A DNA stretch of 37,277 nucleotides from Candidatus Sulfotelmatobacter sp. (GTDB lineage: Bacteria; Acidobacteriota; Terriglobia; Terriglobales; Acidobacteriaceae), in the NCBI GenBank assembly GCA_030044775.1, contig JASICF010000221.1, positions 1-37,277 on the forward strand, given 5' to 3'. The number at the start of each line of letters is the position of its first letter. Within the stretch, counting starts at the first letter, position 1. The position numbers and the translations under genes are program-made. Under the pieces are notes generated by a model. The model saw only the letters and a list, made by a program, of their open reading frames with translations, did not search any database and was not told where the DNA came from. Below, one piece after another: positions 12,702 to 24,200 of this stretch.

Positions 12702-12963
12702 CCCGGTTCCCTGGAATAATTCGCGCGCCTGATACAGGAATTAGCCCGGGCGAGACGCTGAACAAATCCACCCGGGATCGGGAAGCCGCCCGGGCAACCC
12801 AGCGAAGAGAAGAATCGACTCGCATATTGCAAACCAGCCAAACCGCGACGCATTGAAATGTTTCTCGCCGCGTTCCAGCGTGTTGCCGAGGTCATCGATT
12901 GCTCGGCGTGAAGCGGGTTATTATGCTGTTGGGGTTTTATCTCTTTTCTTGAGGAGCATTCGC

Positions 12964-14820
12964 ATGGAACGGCACCGCATTCGGTTGGTGTTTCCCGTCT
13001 TAGCACTGGCGCTGGCCGCATCCCCCGCGCTCGCCCAAGAAACCATCTCCGTCAGTGTGGATGCGACTAGAACCCAGCAGAAATTGCTGCACTCGCATTT
13101 GGTGATTCCGGTCAAGCCTGGGCCTTTAACGCTCTACTACCCGAAGTGGATTCCGGGTGAACACAGCCCCGGTGGGCCCATCGGAAATCTTACGGGCCTC
13201 AAATTCGAGGCAGGCGGAAAGACCATTCCATGGGAGCGCGATCTGCTCGATGTTTTTACCTTTCACTTGGAAATCCCCCGCGGCGTCAGTCATCTCGATG
13301 CCAATTTCGACTATATCGAAAACGACGGCGCGTCAGCCACCGACAAATTGCTGGTTCTCGAATGGAATGAAGTCGTACTTTATCCCTCAGACATTCCGGC
13401 CGAGAAGCTTGCCTACCAAGCCAAACTCGTAATGCCGGACGGATGGAAATTCGGCACCTCGCTTCCCGTAGAAAACGCGGCTGCGAACCAGGTTTTATTC
13501 AAGCCGATCTCCCTCGACTTGCTCGTGGATTCGCCCGTCATTACTGGAGAATATTACCGCAGCATCGACCTGACGCCGGCCGGCGAACCTGTTCATCATG
13601 AAATCGACATCGCTGCCGACAGCGCGGATGCTCTGAACATGAGCCCCGAAAATCAACGAGAAATGACGAATCTGGTAGCCGAATCGGGGAAACTTTTTGG
13701 CGCTCGCCACTATCGCGACTATCATTTTCTGCTCGCGCTCAGCGACCATGTCGCGCACTTCGGCCTCGAACACCACGAGTCAAACAACAGCCGCTTGCCG
13801 GAGCGAACTCTTCTCTTGCCCAGTTCTGGGGAGATGCTTGGAGGACTTCTGGCACACGAATTTGTGCACTCGTGGAATGGCAAATTTCGCCGTCCCGCCG
13901 ATCTGACCGTCCCTTACTATGAGCAGCCAATGAAGACAGACCTTCTATGGGGCTATGAGGGTCTTACAGACTATCTCGGTCCCATGTTAGCCGCTCGCAG
14001 CGGCCTGTGGACGCCCGACCTGTACCACGAGTATCTCGCGAGCATCGCGGCCATGCTGGGCCCGGGACGCCCTGGCCGAACCTGGCGTCCGTTACTCGAC
14101 ACCGCCGTCGGAGAGCCTGAGCTTGGCTTCGTTCGAGGCGGTTGGCTGGATTGGCGGCGCGGCACCGACTATTACGATGAGGGCGATCTGCTTTGGCTCG
14201 AAGTAGCAACCATCATTCATCGCGAGTCCGGCGGAAAGAAATCGATTGATGATTTTTGCCAGGAATTCCACGGAGGGCCCAATCATGGCCCGGAGGTAAA
14301 AACTTATACCTTCGACGACCTGGTCAAGACGCTCAACGCCATCGCGCCGTTTGATTGGGCCGGATTTCTTCACACCAGATTGACTTCCACTTCTCCGGAT
14401 GCGCCTGTCGGGGGAATCGAAAACGGCGGATGGAAGGTGGTGTTCAACGACAAACCTTTGAAGCTGGAAGGACACGCTGGCAAGCCTGGCGACGTCTATT
14501 CTATCGGCCTCAAGATCGGCACCGATGGGATGGTCACCGACTCTATCGTCGGCAGTCCTGCGTTTGAGGCCGGCATCTCTTCGCAGATGAAGGTAATCGG
14601 CGTCAATGGCCGCCTGTACACCCCGGAATTGCTCTCGGACGCGATCAGCTCTGCGAAAGACACTTCACAACCGATCACACTTCTCGTCGTGATAGACGAT
14701 TATTTTCGAACCTGCACGATCAATTATCACGGCGGCGCGCGTTATCCGCACCTGGTGCGCGATGATCAGCATCCGGACTACCTTGACGAGTTAATCAAGC
14801 CCCAGGCCGCGAGCCATTAG
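12964..14820 (+). CDS. Secreted M61-family (glycyl aminopeptidase-like) metallopeptidase with C-terminal PDZ
   Basis: Signal peptide MERHRIRLVFPVLALALAASPALAQ. HEFVHSWNGKFRRP zinc motif and GYEGLTDYLG. C-terminal PDZ-like GMVTDSIVGSPAFEAGISSQMKVIGVNG. Confidence 0.9.
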   Translation: MERHRIRLVFPVLALALAASPALAQETISVSVDATRTQQKLLHSHLVIPVKPGPLTLYYPKWIPGEHSPGGPIGNLTGLKFEAGGKTIPWERDLLDVFTFHLEIPRGVSHLDANFDYIENDGASATDKLLVLEWNEVVLYPSDIPAEKLAYQAKLVMPDGWKFGTSLPVENAAANQVLFKPISLDLLVDSPVITGEYYRSIDLTPAGEPVHHEIDIAADSADALNMSPENQREMTNLVAESGKLFGARHYRDYHFLLALSDHVAHFGLEHHESNNSRLPERTLLLPSSGEMLGGLLAHEFVHSWNGKFRRPADLTVPYYEQPMKTDLLWGYEGLTDYLGPMLAARSGLWTPDLYHEYLASIAAMLGPGRPGRTWRPLLDTAVGEPELGFVRGGWLDWRRGTDYYDEGDLLWLEVATIIHRESGGKKSIDDFCQEFHGGPNHGPEVKTYTFDDLVKTLNAIAPFDWAGFLHTRLTSTSPDAPVGGIENGGWKVVFNDKPLKLEGHAGKPGDVYSIGLKIGTDGMVTDSIVGSPAFEAGISSQMKVIGVNGRLYTPELLSDAISSAKDTSQPITLLVVIDDYFRTCTINYHGGARYPHLVRDDQHPDYLDELIKPQAASH

Positions 14821-15070
14821 GAGGCACCAGCCTTGTCTCTGTGATAACGCCCGGTTGTGGCGCCGAAGAGGATTGAACGTGGGTCGGCTCGATTCTCAAT
14901 GAATGCCAACCCCTGTGGCAACGCCTGACCGCGGCCTCGTTTGCTGCAGCAAGAAATCAAAGATTGCCCCTGGAGGCTTGACTACCTGGATTCTCCCGCC
15001 GGGACGAGAAGCCAACCTCCCTCGTAGACTATCTGCCCCGAGCAAGCACCGGTCGCGAACGAGGTGAATT

Positions 15071-16006
15071 GTGGTCAAGCCTTTGACGGTTGCCTTCTGT
15101 GTCATCTCCGGATTTGTAATTCTGCGGGCGCAGACACCATCCTGGCAGCCATCGCCGGGGCATATGCAAGTTCCGATATGGCCGGCGGGCAAGGTGCCTG
15201 ATACGCGGCCGGTTGCGGGGCCGGAGTCCACACAAAAAGTTGGCGACGAGCCACCCGGCGCGATTGTCGTGGGGAAGGTCTCCACGCCTACGATGACGGT
15301 TTATTCCCCGAAGGGAAAAAATAGCGGCGCAGCGGTTGTCGTCTTTCCTGGCGGAGGCTATTGGGTTCTTTACATGGATCTGGAAGGCACCGAGGTTTGT
15401 GATTGGCTGACGTCCAAGGGGATCACGTGTGTGCTGTTGAAATACCGCGTGCCGGGAAACGGGCTGTTTCCGAGATCGGGCCCGTATCCGAAATCACCGA
15501 TGGCGTTGGAAGATGCGCAGAGGACTTTGGGGTTGGTTCGTCTTCACGCCGTGGAGTGGGACATCGATCCGCGCAAGGTTGGAGTGCTTGGATTTTCAGC
15601 GGGGGGCCATCTGGTGGCAGCGATCGGCACGCATTTTGAGAAACGCTTGTACCGGGCTGTCGATGCCGCCGACAAAGAAAGCTGCCGTCCGGATTTCGGC
15701 GTCGCTCTTTATCCGGGGCATATGCTGGAGAATACCTCGAAAGAATCTGAGTTGAATCCCTTTGTCCCTGTCACGAGACGGACGCCGCCCATGTTTATCG
15801 TGCAGGCGGAGGATGATCCGGTGGACCCGATACAGAACTCGCTGGTTTATTACGCGGCGCTAAAGAGAGCTGGTGTGCCTGTCGAGATGCATTTGTATGC
15901 GCACGGCGGGCATGGCTTTGGGCTGCGGCGCTCGAACTCTCCCATTACCGCCTGGCCCCAGTTAGTGGAGACGTGGCTTGAAACAATCGGGATAACTTCT
16001 GAATAG
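15071..16006 (+). CDS. Secreted alpha/beta hydrolase (acetyl-xylan-esterase-like)
   Basis: GTG start after GAGGTGAATT. VVVFPGGGYW oxyanion motif, GFSAGGHL nucleophile elbow, GGHGFGL catalytic His region. Confidence 0.85.
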   Translation: MVKPLTVAFCVISGFVILRAQTPSWQPSPGHMQVPIWPAGKVPDTRPVAGPESTQKVGDEPPGAIVVGKVSTPTMTVYSPKGKNSGAAVVVFPGGGYWVLYMDLEGTEVCDWLTSKGITCVLLKYRVPGNGLFPRSGPYPKSPMALEDAQRTLGLVRLHAVEWDIDPRKVGVLGFSAGGHLVAAIGTHFEKRLYRAVDAADKESCRPDFGVALYPGHMLENTSKESELNPFVPVTRRTPPMFIVQAEDDPVDPIQNSLVYYAALKRAGVPVEMHLYAHGGHGFGLRRSNSPITAWPQLVETWLETIGITSE

Positions 16007-16159
16007 TCGCTCGGCGGGTCGCAAAGGTCGACAGATTTGAACGCAGGAGCAGCTTTGATTTGCGATAACTCACGACGACGCTCGTTAGACTCGGGCGAGC
16101 GAACCTCGCCGGGCGGATTCGCCAGTCGACGTAAACGATCTATCGATTTCTCGGAAAAC

Positions 16160-17461
16160 TTACGCCTGCTTGGTGAGTGCCGCGCGAATGCGCTGGCCCA
16201 CGATCACATCTTCGCCAGGCTGCAGCATCCACACGCCAACCACAAGCGTGTTTGCATCTGCCGGTATGCCCTGGTTAGGCTTCTGGCCCGTGTTCGGATT
16301 CAGTTCAATCGAGGGCGTACCCTTGCGCAAAGCAGCGACGACCTGAGCAGTGGTGACGCCGGTGACCGCCGGGTCGAAGCGTATGAGGAGATGTGGAACG
16401 TGGTTGGCGATCCGCGGGACCACCGTCTCCGTCCTCACTGAAGGGATGCCCTTCATCGCACTGGCAATTAGATCGGCGCGCTTCTGGTAGTCGCCCTGCA
16501 TCGACTCCTCCGTGTGCGCAAGAACCCAGTCGACCGCCGCTACCATGCCCACAATCTGCTCCTTCGCTACCTTCATGCCGCGGCCGATGCCCTCACCCGG
16601 ATTGTTGTTCTCCTGGGCCAGATCGGTAAGAACCTTCCTGCCCAGAAGCAGCCCGGCGTTTTGTGGGCCGCGCATTCCCTTCCCTCCGGAAAACGCAACC
16701 AGGTCGAAACCCATGCCCGTGTATTTCCATAGATTTGAAATCGGTGGCATGTCGGCGGCTGCATCCAGGTGGCACGGAATCTTGTAATCGTGGGCCACCT
16801 TCAGCCACTCTTCCCGACCGATCTGCGCGCTGCCGGCGATACCATCCTCGTCTTCTGCAGCGTTGAAGAAGTTCGTCATCACCGCGTTGCCGGCCGCACA
16901 GGCGCGCTTATATTCGTCGAGCGTGACGACCTCGGTCACCCGGGCCCCGCAAAGATACATGGCGCGGTCATACTCATAGCGGTGCGCACGCTGGACGATG
17001 ACCTGATTCTTTTTCCCGTCGATCGCCTGCGGCATGTCGAGAATATCGATGTTGTTTGCGTACTGCATGCAGGCGGCGGTCGCGAGGCTGATGGCTCCCG
17101 ACGCGCCGGAAGTCACGACCGCTCCTTCGCATTTAAGGCGACGCGCGATATATTCGCCGGCCTTCTGCTGCAGTTCGCGCAGGCGGACGGGATGCAGGGC
17201 AGACTTCTGCACCGCGACCAGAACTTCCGGGGGCATGCAGGCAGCGGTCAGCGTGGTGTAGGTGCCGGCAGCGTTGATAATCTTGGTCACACCAAGCTTA
17301 TCGTAGTAATCCTCACCATCAGACGATACCGTCGCGGAGGACAGACTCTGGGCAGAGGAAACCAGAGGCGCCGCGCCCAGCGCCGCGGCCAGCGAACCGG
17401 TCCAGCGAAAGAAGTGGCGGCGAGAGAGAAAGCCTGCTTGCGATTCGCTTGATACTGGCAT
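16160..17461 (-). CDS. Tat-exported PLP-dependent SelA-like / aminotransferase class V family protein
   Basis: Twin-arginine signal SRRHFFRWTGSLAAALGAAPLVSSAQS. INAAGTYTTL...EGAVVTSGASGAISLATAACM and FSGGKGMRGPQNAGLLLG (PLP lysine region) as in SelA-like enzymes. Confidence 0.8.
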   Translation of the reverse strand: MPVSSESQAGFLSRRHFFRWTGSLAAALGAAPLVSSAQSLSSATVSSDGEDYYDKLGVTKIINAAGTYTTLTAACMPPEVLVAVQKSALHPVRLRELQQKAGEYIARRLKCEGAVVTSGASGAISLATAACMQYANNIDILDMPQAIDGKKNQVIVQRAHRYEYDRAMYLCGARVTEVVTLDEYKRACAAGNAVMTNFFNAAEDEDGIAGSAQIGREEWLKVAHDYKIPCHLDAAADMPPISNLWKYTGMGFDLVAFSGGKGMRGPQNAGLLLGRKVLTDLAQENNNPGEGIGRGMKVAKEQIVGMVAAVDWVLAHTEESMQGDYQKRADLIASAMKGIPSVRTETVVPRIANHVPHLLIRFDPAVTGVTTAQVVAALRKGTPSIELNPNTGQKPNQGIPADANTLVVGVWMLQPGEDVIVGQRIRAALTKQA

Positions 17462-17614
17462 GCCTGTGACTCCTTTTATTGCAATGAGGTTACAACAAGT
17501 AGTGCCAGGATACAGCCCTTCCTGTAGGTCAAATTTTCCCTGGTTTCTGGCGAAAAATCTCAGCCGTTGATCAACAAGGCTCTCACTCCGCACAAAATAC
17601 AAGCTGCAGATTAA

Positions 17615-17630
17615 TGGCACGATCCTTGCA
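17615..17630 (+). promoter_or_regulatory. Sigma-54 (RpoN) -24/-12 promoter
   Basis: TGGCACG-ATCC-TTGCA, with exact 10-bp spacing between GG and GC. Located 34 nt before the STAS gene ATG. Confidence 0.8.
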
Positions 17631-17663
17631 ACTGCGCCAGGGGGACTGAGGCTGGAGAAGAAT

Positions 17664-18026
17664 ATGCGGAGCGTTCACGTAGAGAACATCGGCGACATGG
17701 CAGTCATTGAGTGTGAAGGCCGGATTGTCCGGAGCGAAGCCGCTCTTGAATTACGCAAAGCGGTCAATTTACAAAGCGATGCCCGAATCATTGTCCTCGA
17801 TTTATCGGAAGTCACCGCCATCGAAGGCGGAGGTCTCGGGATGCTCATCTTTCTGCAGCGATGGGCTCGCAGCCGCGGTATTCGGCTCAAGTTGTTCAAT
17901 CCCCGTCGATCTGTGCGTGACCGGCTTGAGCAGGCCAGTTCGATGCAAGAGTTCGACATCGTCACGCTGGACGAAATGATGGCGCTAATCGCCTGTGCCG
18001 ACAGCCGATATGCGCAAGCTGCCTGA
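17664..18026 (+). CDS. STAS-domain protein (anti-sigma factor antagonist-like)
   Basis: MAVIECEGRIVRSEAALELRKAV...ARIIVLDLSEVTAIEGGGLGMLIFLQRWARSRGIRLKLFNPRRSVRDRLEQA matches the STAS fold pattern. Confidence 0.85.
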   Translation: MRSVHVENIGDMAVIECEGRIVRSEAALELRKAVNLQSDARIIVLDLSEVTAIEGGGLGMLIFLQRWARSRGIRLKLFNPRRSVRDRLEQASSMQEFDIVTLDEMMALIACADSRYAQAA

Positions 18027-18147
18027 CCCTGTTGCATCGCAGCGGTCTGCCCATTCGGCGCGGTGATGCATTCGAGGTTGCTTCGCCAGAACCCCTCCGG
18101 CGGGAAGTCAATAGCCATTCAGCCCAAGGCTCGATCGGAGCAAAAGA

Positions 18148-19536
18148 TCAGGCTGAGCAGTCGGATAGTCTACCCACGCCGCGCGGGGTCGCCTCGGTGA
18201 AGGTCATGCGGATTCCGTGCTCGGGCCGCAAAATCACCATGGGACGCGCCTCGATGGTCTGGCCTGGAACCGTGCAGAAATCATATTTTCTGAGCAGAAC
18301 GCTCAGAATCATCAGCATCTGCAGCATGGCGTAGTTGCCTCCGATACATCCCCGGGGGCCAGCCCCAAAGGGCAAATGAGCGAAGGGCGTCAGAAGCTTC
18401 TCCTTTGCTTTGGAAAAGCGCTCCTGATCGAAAGTCTCCGCGTTCTCCCAGTATTGCGGCGAGTGGTGCACGCCATAAATAAACACAATGACCGTCGCCC
18501 CCTGGGGTATTTCCACACCCGCCGCACAGTCGTCTGCCAGAGCGACTCGGTCGACCATCCAAAATGGCGGGTAAAGGCGCAAGGCCTCCATGATTAACTG
18601 AGTCGTAAACTCAAACTTTGGAACATCGGAGTAAGTCAGAGGCTTTTCGCCCAGCACGGAATCGAACTCGTCTCGCGCCCGGTCGACGCATTCCGGACGC
18701 GAACTGAGCAGGTAGAGGAACCACGATAAGGCGTTCGATGAGGTTTCATGGCCGGCAACCAGCAGTTGCATGCTTTCGCTAAGGATCAGTTCGTCGCTCA
18801 TGCCATGGCCGTCGCTGTAGCGAGCGTCCATCAGGATCTGCAGGAGATCGTGACCTGGCGCCTCCTTGCGCCGGCGCTGGAGGTATTCGCGCAGAACGGC
18901 GAAGGCGCGGTTTCGCATTTCCCAGTGTCTTTGTAGTTCGCCCGAGACCGCAAACCAGGGATTCAGATAGGGCTGAATGGTTTGCCGAACCATGAATTCC
19001 TGCACGGTCGAAATGGCCACGCTGATGAGGTCGATGTCTTCATCCCTCAACCGCGCGCCAAACAAAGATCTAGCCACCATCGAAAAGGTAATCTTCATCA
19101 TCAGCGGGTAGATGTCAACAGGGCCGGTGCGGGCCTGCCGGTCGAAGTTCCGCAGCGAGTCGGCGAGCGAGTCCTGCATGATCGACGACAAAATTTCGAG
19201 TTGCTTTCGCTCAAAGCCCGTTTGGATAAGGCGCCGTTGCGTCTTCCAGGCTTCCCCCTCGGTAGTAAGAAGACCCTTGCCTAAGAAATGACCCATTCGC
19301 TTCTTTTGGATTTCGGACTTGTGGTAGTTCTCCGAATTGGTCTTCAGCACATGCTGAATCACAAGGGGATTGATGGTGACGATCGCTTCTTTCAGACCAC
19401 CCAAATAGATCCGGAACGTGTCCCCGAAGGCTTCGTTGTATCTGGACAAAACCTGCACCGGATTGTGGGCCATCGCGCGGGAATCCGCAAAGCAGCGAAA
19501 TCGGGAAACAACGGGGATAGGTGTTGATGAACTCAT
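18148..19536 (-). CDS. Cytochrome P450
   Basis: I-helix AGHETSSNALSW, ExxR in MEALRLYPP, heme loop FGAGPRGCIGGNYA. Confidence 0.95.
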   Translation of the reverse strand: MSSSTPIPVVSRFRCFADSRAMAHNPVQVLSRYNEAFGDTFRIYLGGLKEAIVTINPLVIQHVLKTNSENYHKSEIQKKRMGHFLGKGLLTTEGEAWKTQRRLIQTGFERKQLEILSSIMQDSLADSLRNFDRQARTGPVDIYPLMMKITFSMVARSLFGARLRDEDIDLISVAISTVQEFMVRQTIQPYLNPWFAVSGELQRHWEMRNRAFAVLREYLQRRRKEAPGHDLLQILMDARYSDGHGMSDELILSESMQLLVAGHETSSNALSWFLYLLSSRPECVDRARDEFDSVLGEKPLTYSDVPKFEFTTQLIMEALRLYPPFWMVDRVALADDCAAGVEIPQGATVIVFIYGVHHSPQYWENAETFDQERFSKAKEKLLTPFAHLPFGAGPRGCIGGNYAMLQMLMILSVLLRKYDFCTVPGQTIEARPMVILRPEHGIRMTFTEATPRGVGRLSDCSA

Positions 19537-19627
19537 ACCCTGTAGTCCCGATGTTTGCCGCGAACCAGAGGAGTTTGCATGTTTCTTATAGGAAGCGGTG
19601 GCTGCGCAAAAGATAAAACGCTCAGAA

Positions 19628-20782
19628 TCAGTTTTCGTTCCCCAGTTGCTTCAAAAGTAGCAGATGATGTTTGATCGCCCGCCTCATCGTGGGATGTTGC
19701 CGGTACGGGACGCCAAATTCCTCGGCTGTCTCCTTCACGATGCGCGTCAGCGAGGCATAGTGAGTGTGACATACAAACGGGCACAGATGATGGACGATAT
19801 GGTAGTTCAGCCCGCCGGCAAGCCAGCCAACGAGCGGCTTCTCGGTCGCATAGTCGGCCGTGGTCGCGAAGATGTGATAGATCCCGTTGTCAAACTCGTC
19901 GCGGCTCACGGGAAAATAAGTGCTGTCAACACAGTGGGTAGTCTGAAACACGAGGGCCACACTCAAACCGATGATCAAATGGGCGAGCAAGAAAGAAAAG
20001 CCGACCAGCAGAGGCGATTTCCCCATCAACACGACCGGCAAGATCAGCATGTAGGTGAGGTAGAAAGCCTTCCCGCCAAACAGTATGGCGTATTCCCGCG
20101 CCGGATGCTTGGTGTTTTTCAGATAGTCGTGGGAGGGAAAGAAAAAGCACTCAAAGTCCCTCAGGAACACATAATCGAGAGAAAATAGCGCGTACAGGAA
20201 CAGCGCGTAGATGTGCTGGAACCTCTGCAGAGGTACCCGTGGGGCGTGGGGCGTAAAGCGGAGGATACGACGCCCGGTGAGAGCGTCGTCTTCACCGTGG
20301 AGATTGATGCACGAGTGGTGGCCCCGATGATGAAGGATGCGCCACATATACGAACTGATTCCGCACAAATCGAAGACATAGTTCAGAGTTTTGTTTACGA
20401 GCGCCCGGGACGAGATGGCGTTGTGATTGCTATCATGGGCGATGTTCAGCAATAGGAATGTCTGCGCCAGCCCGCCCAAAAGGTAGAGGGCAATAAACTT
20501 CCATGAATCAGGCCGGAGCGCATAAAGAGTAATCCAGCTCCCCGCAAGCACTGCCAGGCCCGCGGCGATCTTGACTCGCATGGTACGGTCCGCCTTGGGG
20601 GAGATATTCTGATCGGCAAAAAAACGATCCAGGCGGCTACGCAAGACCTTCGGGAACGACGAGCTCCCTAGCGACTCGATAACCCGCGGCGCTGAGCTTT
20701 CCGCTGGTACCAGATCGGATATCTCCGTCTCTCGAGCAATCTCCGCTCCGGTCTCGAACCTCATCGGCGCCTCCGCGGTCAT
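19628..20782 (-). CDS. Membrane fatty acid desaturase
   Basis: Three histidine boxes: HDSNHNA, HHRGHHSCINLH, HIVHHLCP. Hydrophobic segments between them. Confidence 0.92.
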   Translation of the reverse strand: MTAEAPMRFETGAEIARETEISDLVPAESSAPRVIESLGSSSFPKVLRSRLDRFFADQNISPKADRTMRVKIAAGLAVLAGSWITLYALRPDSWKFIALYLLGGLAQTFLLLNIAHDSNHNAISSRALVNKTLNYVFDLCGISSYMWRILHHRGHHSCINLHGEDDALTGRRILRFTPHAPRVPLQRFQHIYALFLYALFSLDYVFLRDFECFFFPSHDYLKNTKHPAREYAILFGGKAFYLTYMLILPVVLMGKSPLLVGFSFLLAHLIIGLSVALVFQTTHCVDSTYFPVSRDEFDNGIYHIFATTADYATEKPLVGWLAGGLNYHIVHHLCPFVCHTHYASLTRIVKETAEEFGVPYRQHPTMRRAIKHHLLLLKQLGNEN

Positions 20783-21272
20783 GGTAAATTGGACCCGACA
20801 AGTTCACAAGTTACATGAGTGGCCCTGACCCGCGGCGTAATTGCTGCCGCGCTGTCGATCGTTTCCCAGAAGTATTTTATTGCGAGCCCTAAGAGGCATC
20901 AATAAAATTTGGAACGGACAAGGCCAACTGCAGCGCTTCATCGAGGAATCGATGACTGATGGTGTTGCCCAAATACTTTGCTAAATTTGTATGGCCCGAA
21001 GCGGGATGCCCGGTTCGCCGCGATTCATTGGTTCGTATATTATGGCGTTGCTTCAAAAGTCTCCGTGCGCCGGGTACGGCGAAATGGAGAACGTCCGATC
21101 CCCAGGTACTCGATCGGCGCTTTGTACTGAGAAAAAAAGGGCGTACATTCTCAGAGTCAGCCCACAACTTCCGTTTGCACGTTGGAACTCAATGTGTTTT
21201 CCTCGCTCGGTGGTGAGGGATGTTTCGCTTTACTGACTTGCGTTCTATTCGATCTTGGAGGATCGCTGATTA

Positions 21273-24200
21273 ATGACAGCGACAATTCTGGACCACCTCG
21301 ATAGGCTGGCAGTTGAGCACCCGACAAAGCTACTTTATTCGTACCTCGACGTAAACGGCGATCCGATCGAAACCTACACCTACGCGTCGTTTCTGCGCCG
21401 GGCACAAGCGATCGCAGGACATTTGCGAAAAGGGGAGCGCTTCGCGGCGGGCGATCGGCTTCTGCTTGCCTACCCGCCGGGGCTCGAAATGATCTGCGCA
21501 TTTTTTGGTTGCGTGCGCGCCGGGTTGATCCCCGTTCCGGTCTATCCCCCCAGTTCGCGCGGCTTCCAGAGCGCTCTATACAAGACGGTCCACATCGCGA
21601 AGGATTGCCAGGCGGCCGGAATCTTAACCAGCCGGGATTACCTTGCATCTCTCAAGACAAATCTCGCTAGACGTGGAGTGTCGGCGTCGGGCGTTGACGT
21701 AAATTACATTTCCGGTCTTCCCTGGATCGCGACGGAAGATTTCGTCGACCCGATTTCGAACCAAGCCCCCGCCGATCCTTCGAAGATCTTGTTTCTCCAG
21801 TACACGTCGGGTTCGACCATGGAGCCCAAAGGCGTGATGGTGACGCACGAAAACATCCTGAATACCTACGAGCTCGTGATCGACCATCCGTCGCCGGTCG
21901 TCGTTTCCTGGCTTCCGCAGTATCACGATATGGGGCTGATCGGGTGCTATCTGTATCCTGCGCTGAAAGGTGGCACGACATACGGGTTCGCTCCCATGGA
22001 TTTTATTCAGCGGCCCATTCTATGGTTCAATGCGATCACCGCCTACCACGCCACTGCGGCAGCTGCTCCCAACTTCGCCTACGACTACTGCTTGCGCGCC
22101 GGCAGACTCTCCAAGGAAAGCCTGCAGGCTTGTAACCTCGGCTCGCTTCGCGTCTTGATGTGCGCCGCGGAACCCGTGAAACCGGATACCTACACCCGGT
22201 TTCTGGAAACCTTTCAGCCCTACGGGCTCAAATCCGAGAGTTTCTATGTCGCCTACGGACTGGCCGAGAATACTTTGGCGGTTTCATTGGGCGGCCGCAA
22301 CATCGTCTCTGTCAACAAGCGCGCCCTGGCGCTGGGGAAGGCCCGCATGACGACCGAGGTGTCAGAAATCGGCGCCGCTACGCAAATCGTCAGTTGTGGA
22401 ACCTCGCTCCCGGGTCTCGACGTCAAGATCGTGGACCCCGAAGGACATTTCCCGCTTAAGCCGGAGCGCATCGGCGAAATTTGGGTCGCCGGAAGCGGCA
22501 AGTGCCAGGGTTATTGGAATAATCCTGAGCTGACTCTCAAGCAGTTTCGCGCACGGCTTGTGGACGATACTCCCTATGATGACGGCTACCTTCGCACTGG
22601 CGACCTGGGTTTTGTTCACAATGGCGAACTCTACGTCTGCGGCCGTATCAAGGACATGATTATTCTCCGCGGGCAGAACTATTACCCGCAGGACATTGAG
22701 AACGTGGTGGAGAAATCATCCGCCCTGATCCGCCACAATTGCGTCGCCGCATTCCAGATTCAGGAGGATAGCGAACCTGCGCTGGCAATCGTCGCGGAAG
22801 TCAAAAATCCTAAAGCGCTTCCAGAAGCACGAAAAATTGCCGCTGCGGTCAGGAATTGTCTCAACGTGGAAGTGGCGCGCATTTCCTTCATCGCGCCTCG
22901 TGCGATCCCGAGAACCAGTTCAGGAAAGATCATGCGCCATAAGACCAAGCAGATGTGGCTGCAAGATCAGTTCACCGTTCTCTCCGATTTTTCGCGGGAG
23001 AAAGACGCCGGGCAGTCTCATTCCGATATGCACTCCTCGTTCGCCGAATTGAAAGCGCGGTACAACCTGACAGGCCTGGAATCGTACAACCTGGTCGAAG
23101 CCGGCCTGGATTCCCTGGATCTTGTTGTATTCACGCATGAGCTCAAGGAACTCCTGAAAGATAAAGGCGCCGAGTTGATGGCGAGGCAGGTAGATATTGG
23201 CGTCATTCAGCGTGTGAGTGTGGCCGAACTGTTCGGACTGGCCGAACAATTGGAGCGTGCTCCTGAGAAGGCTTTGGTTCATCTGCGCCATTCCCTTGCA
23301 GCTTTCCGCGAAGAGCAGTGCGCCGCCGAGAAACAAATGATGAGCAACGACAGGAAGCTCATCTTCGAGCCACCGGCGCCTTCACCCGTGCCGGAGATCC
23401 CGGTGCTGAATCACGTGCTGCTCACTGGCGGGACGGGTTTCATAGGACCATTCCTCATTAAAAGCTTGCTGGAGCAGACACGGGCGAAGATCTATGTTCT
23501 GGTCAGGTCGTCCGATGAAAAACAGGGCAGGCAGCGATTGAGAGCTGCGATGGAGTCAATGGGACCTTGCGGAGCGGGGCTGATGGAGATGTTCGAAGCC
23601 CGCGTGATCCCAATCTCCGGCGATCTGGCGCAGCCAAAGCTTGGGCTGATGCAGGACGCGTGGGATTTCCTCGCCAGTGAAATCGACACCGTATTCCATA
23701 ACGGCGCAACCGTGAACTATCTGTTTAACTACGACCTGATGCGGGACGCGAACGTGCTGGGAACCAATGAAGTCGTAAGACTGGCGTTCGAGGGAAGGCC
23801 CAAAGAGTTCAATTATGTCTCGACCACTTTCGTGTTTGGCTGGGCGGTCAAATCAGTCTTGTATGAGACCGACTTGAACGAGAGTATGGAGCTTCTCGAC
23901 TTTGGGTATAGCCAATCGAAATGGGTCGCGGAACAAGTGGTTATCGATGCGCGCACCCGTGGACTTACCGCGCGGATTTTCCGTCCGGCTCTGGTAAGCC
24001 CTTCGGTCACTGGCGGAGGCAACAACTTCGATATTGCCGTTCGCCTGGTCGCTTTCATGGTGAATCACGGCATTGGCGTCGATACTCTCAACCAGGTCAG
24101 CTTTGTTCCCGCCGACATTGTGGCCAACAATATCGTTGCGATTTCTACCACTCCCGGTACCGCCAATAAGACCTACCATGTTGTTCGGGACGACTATTCG

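Noticed and set aside
20783-21272. Small ORFs in the intergenic region between desaturase and FAAL genes
   Set aside because: Overlapping frames on both strands, no motif and poor composition. More likely a long divergent regulatory region.
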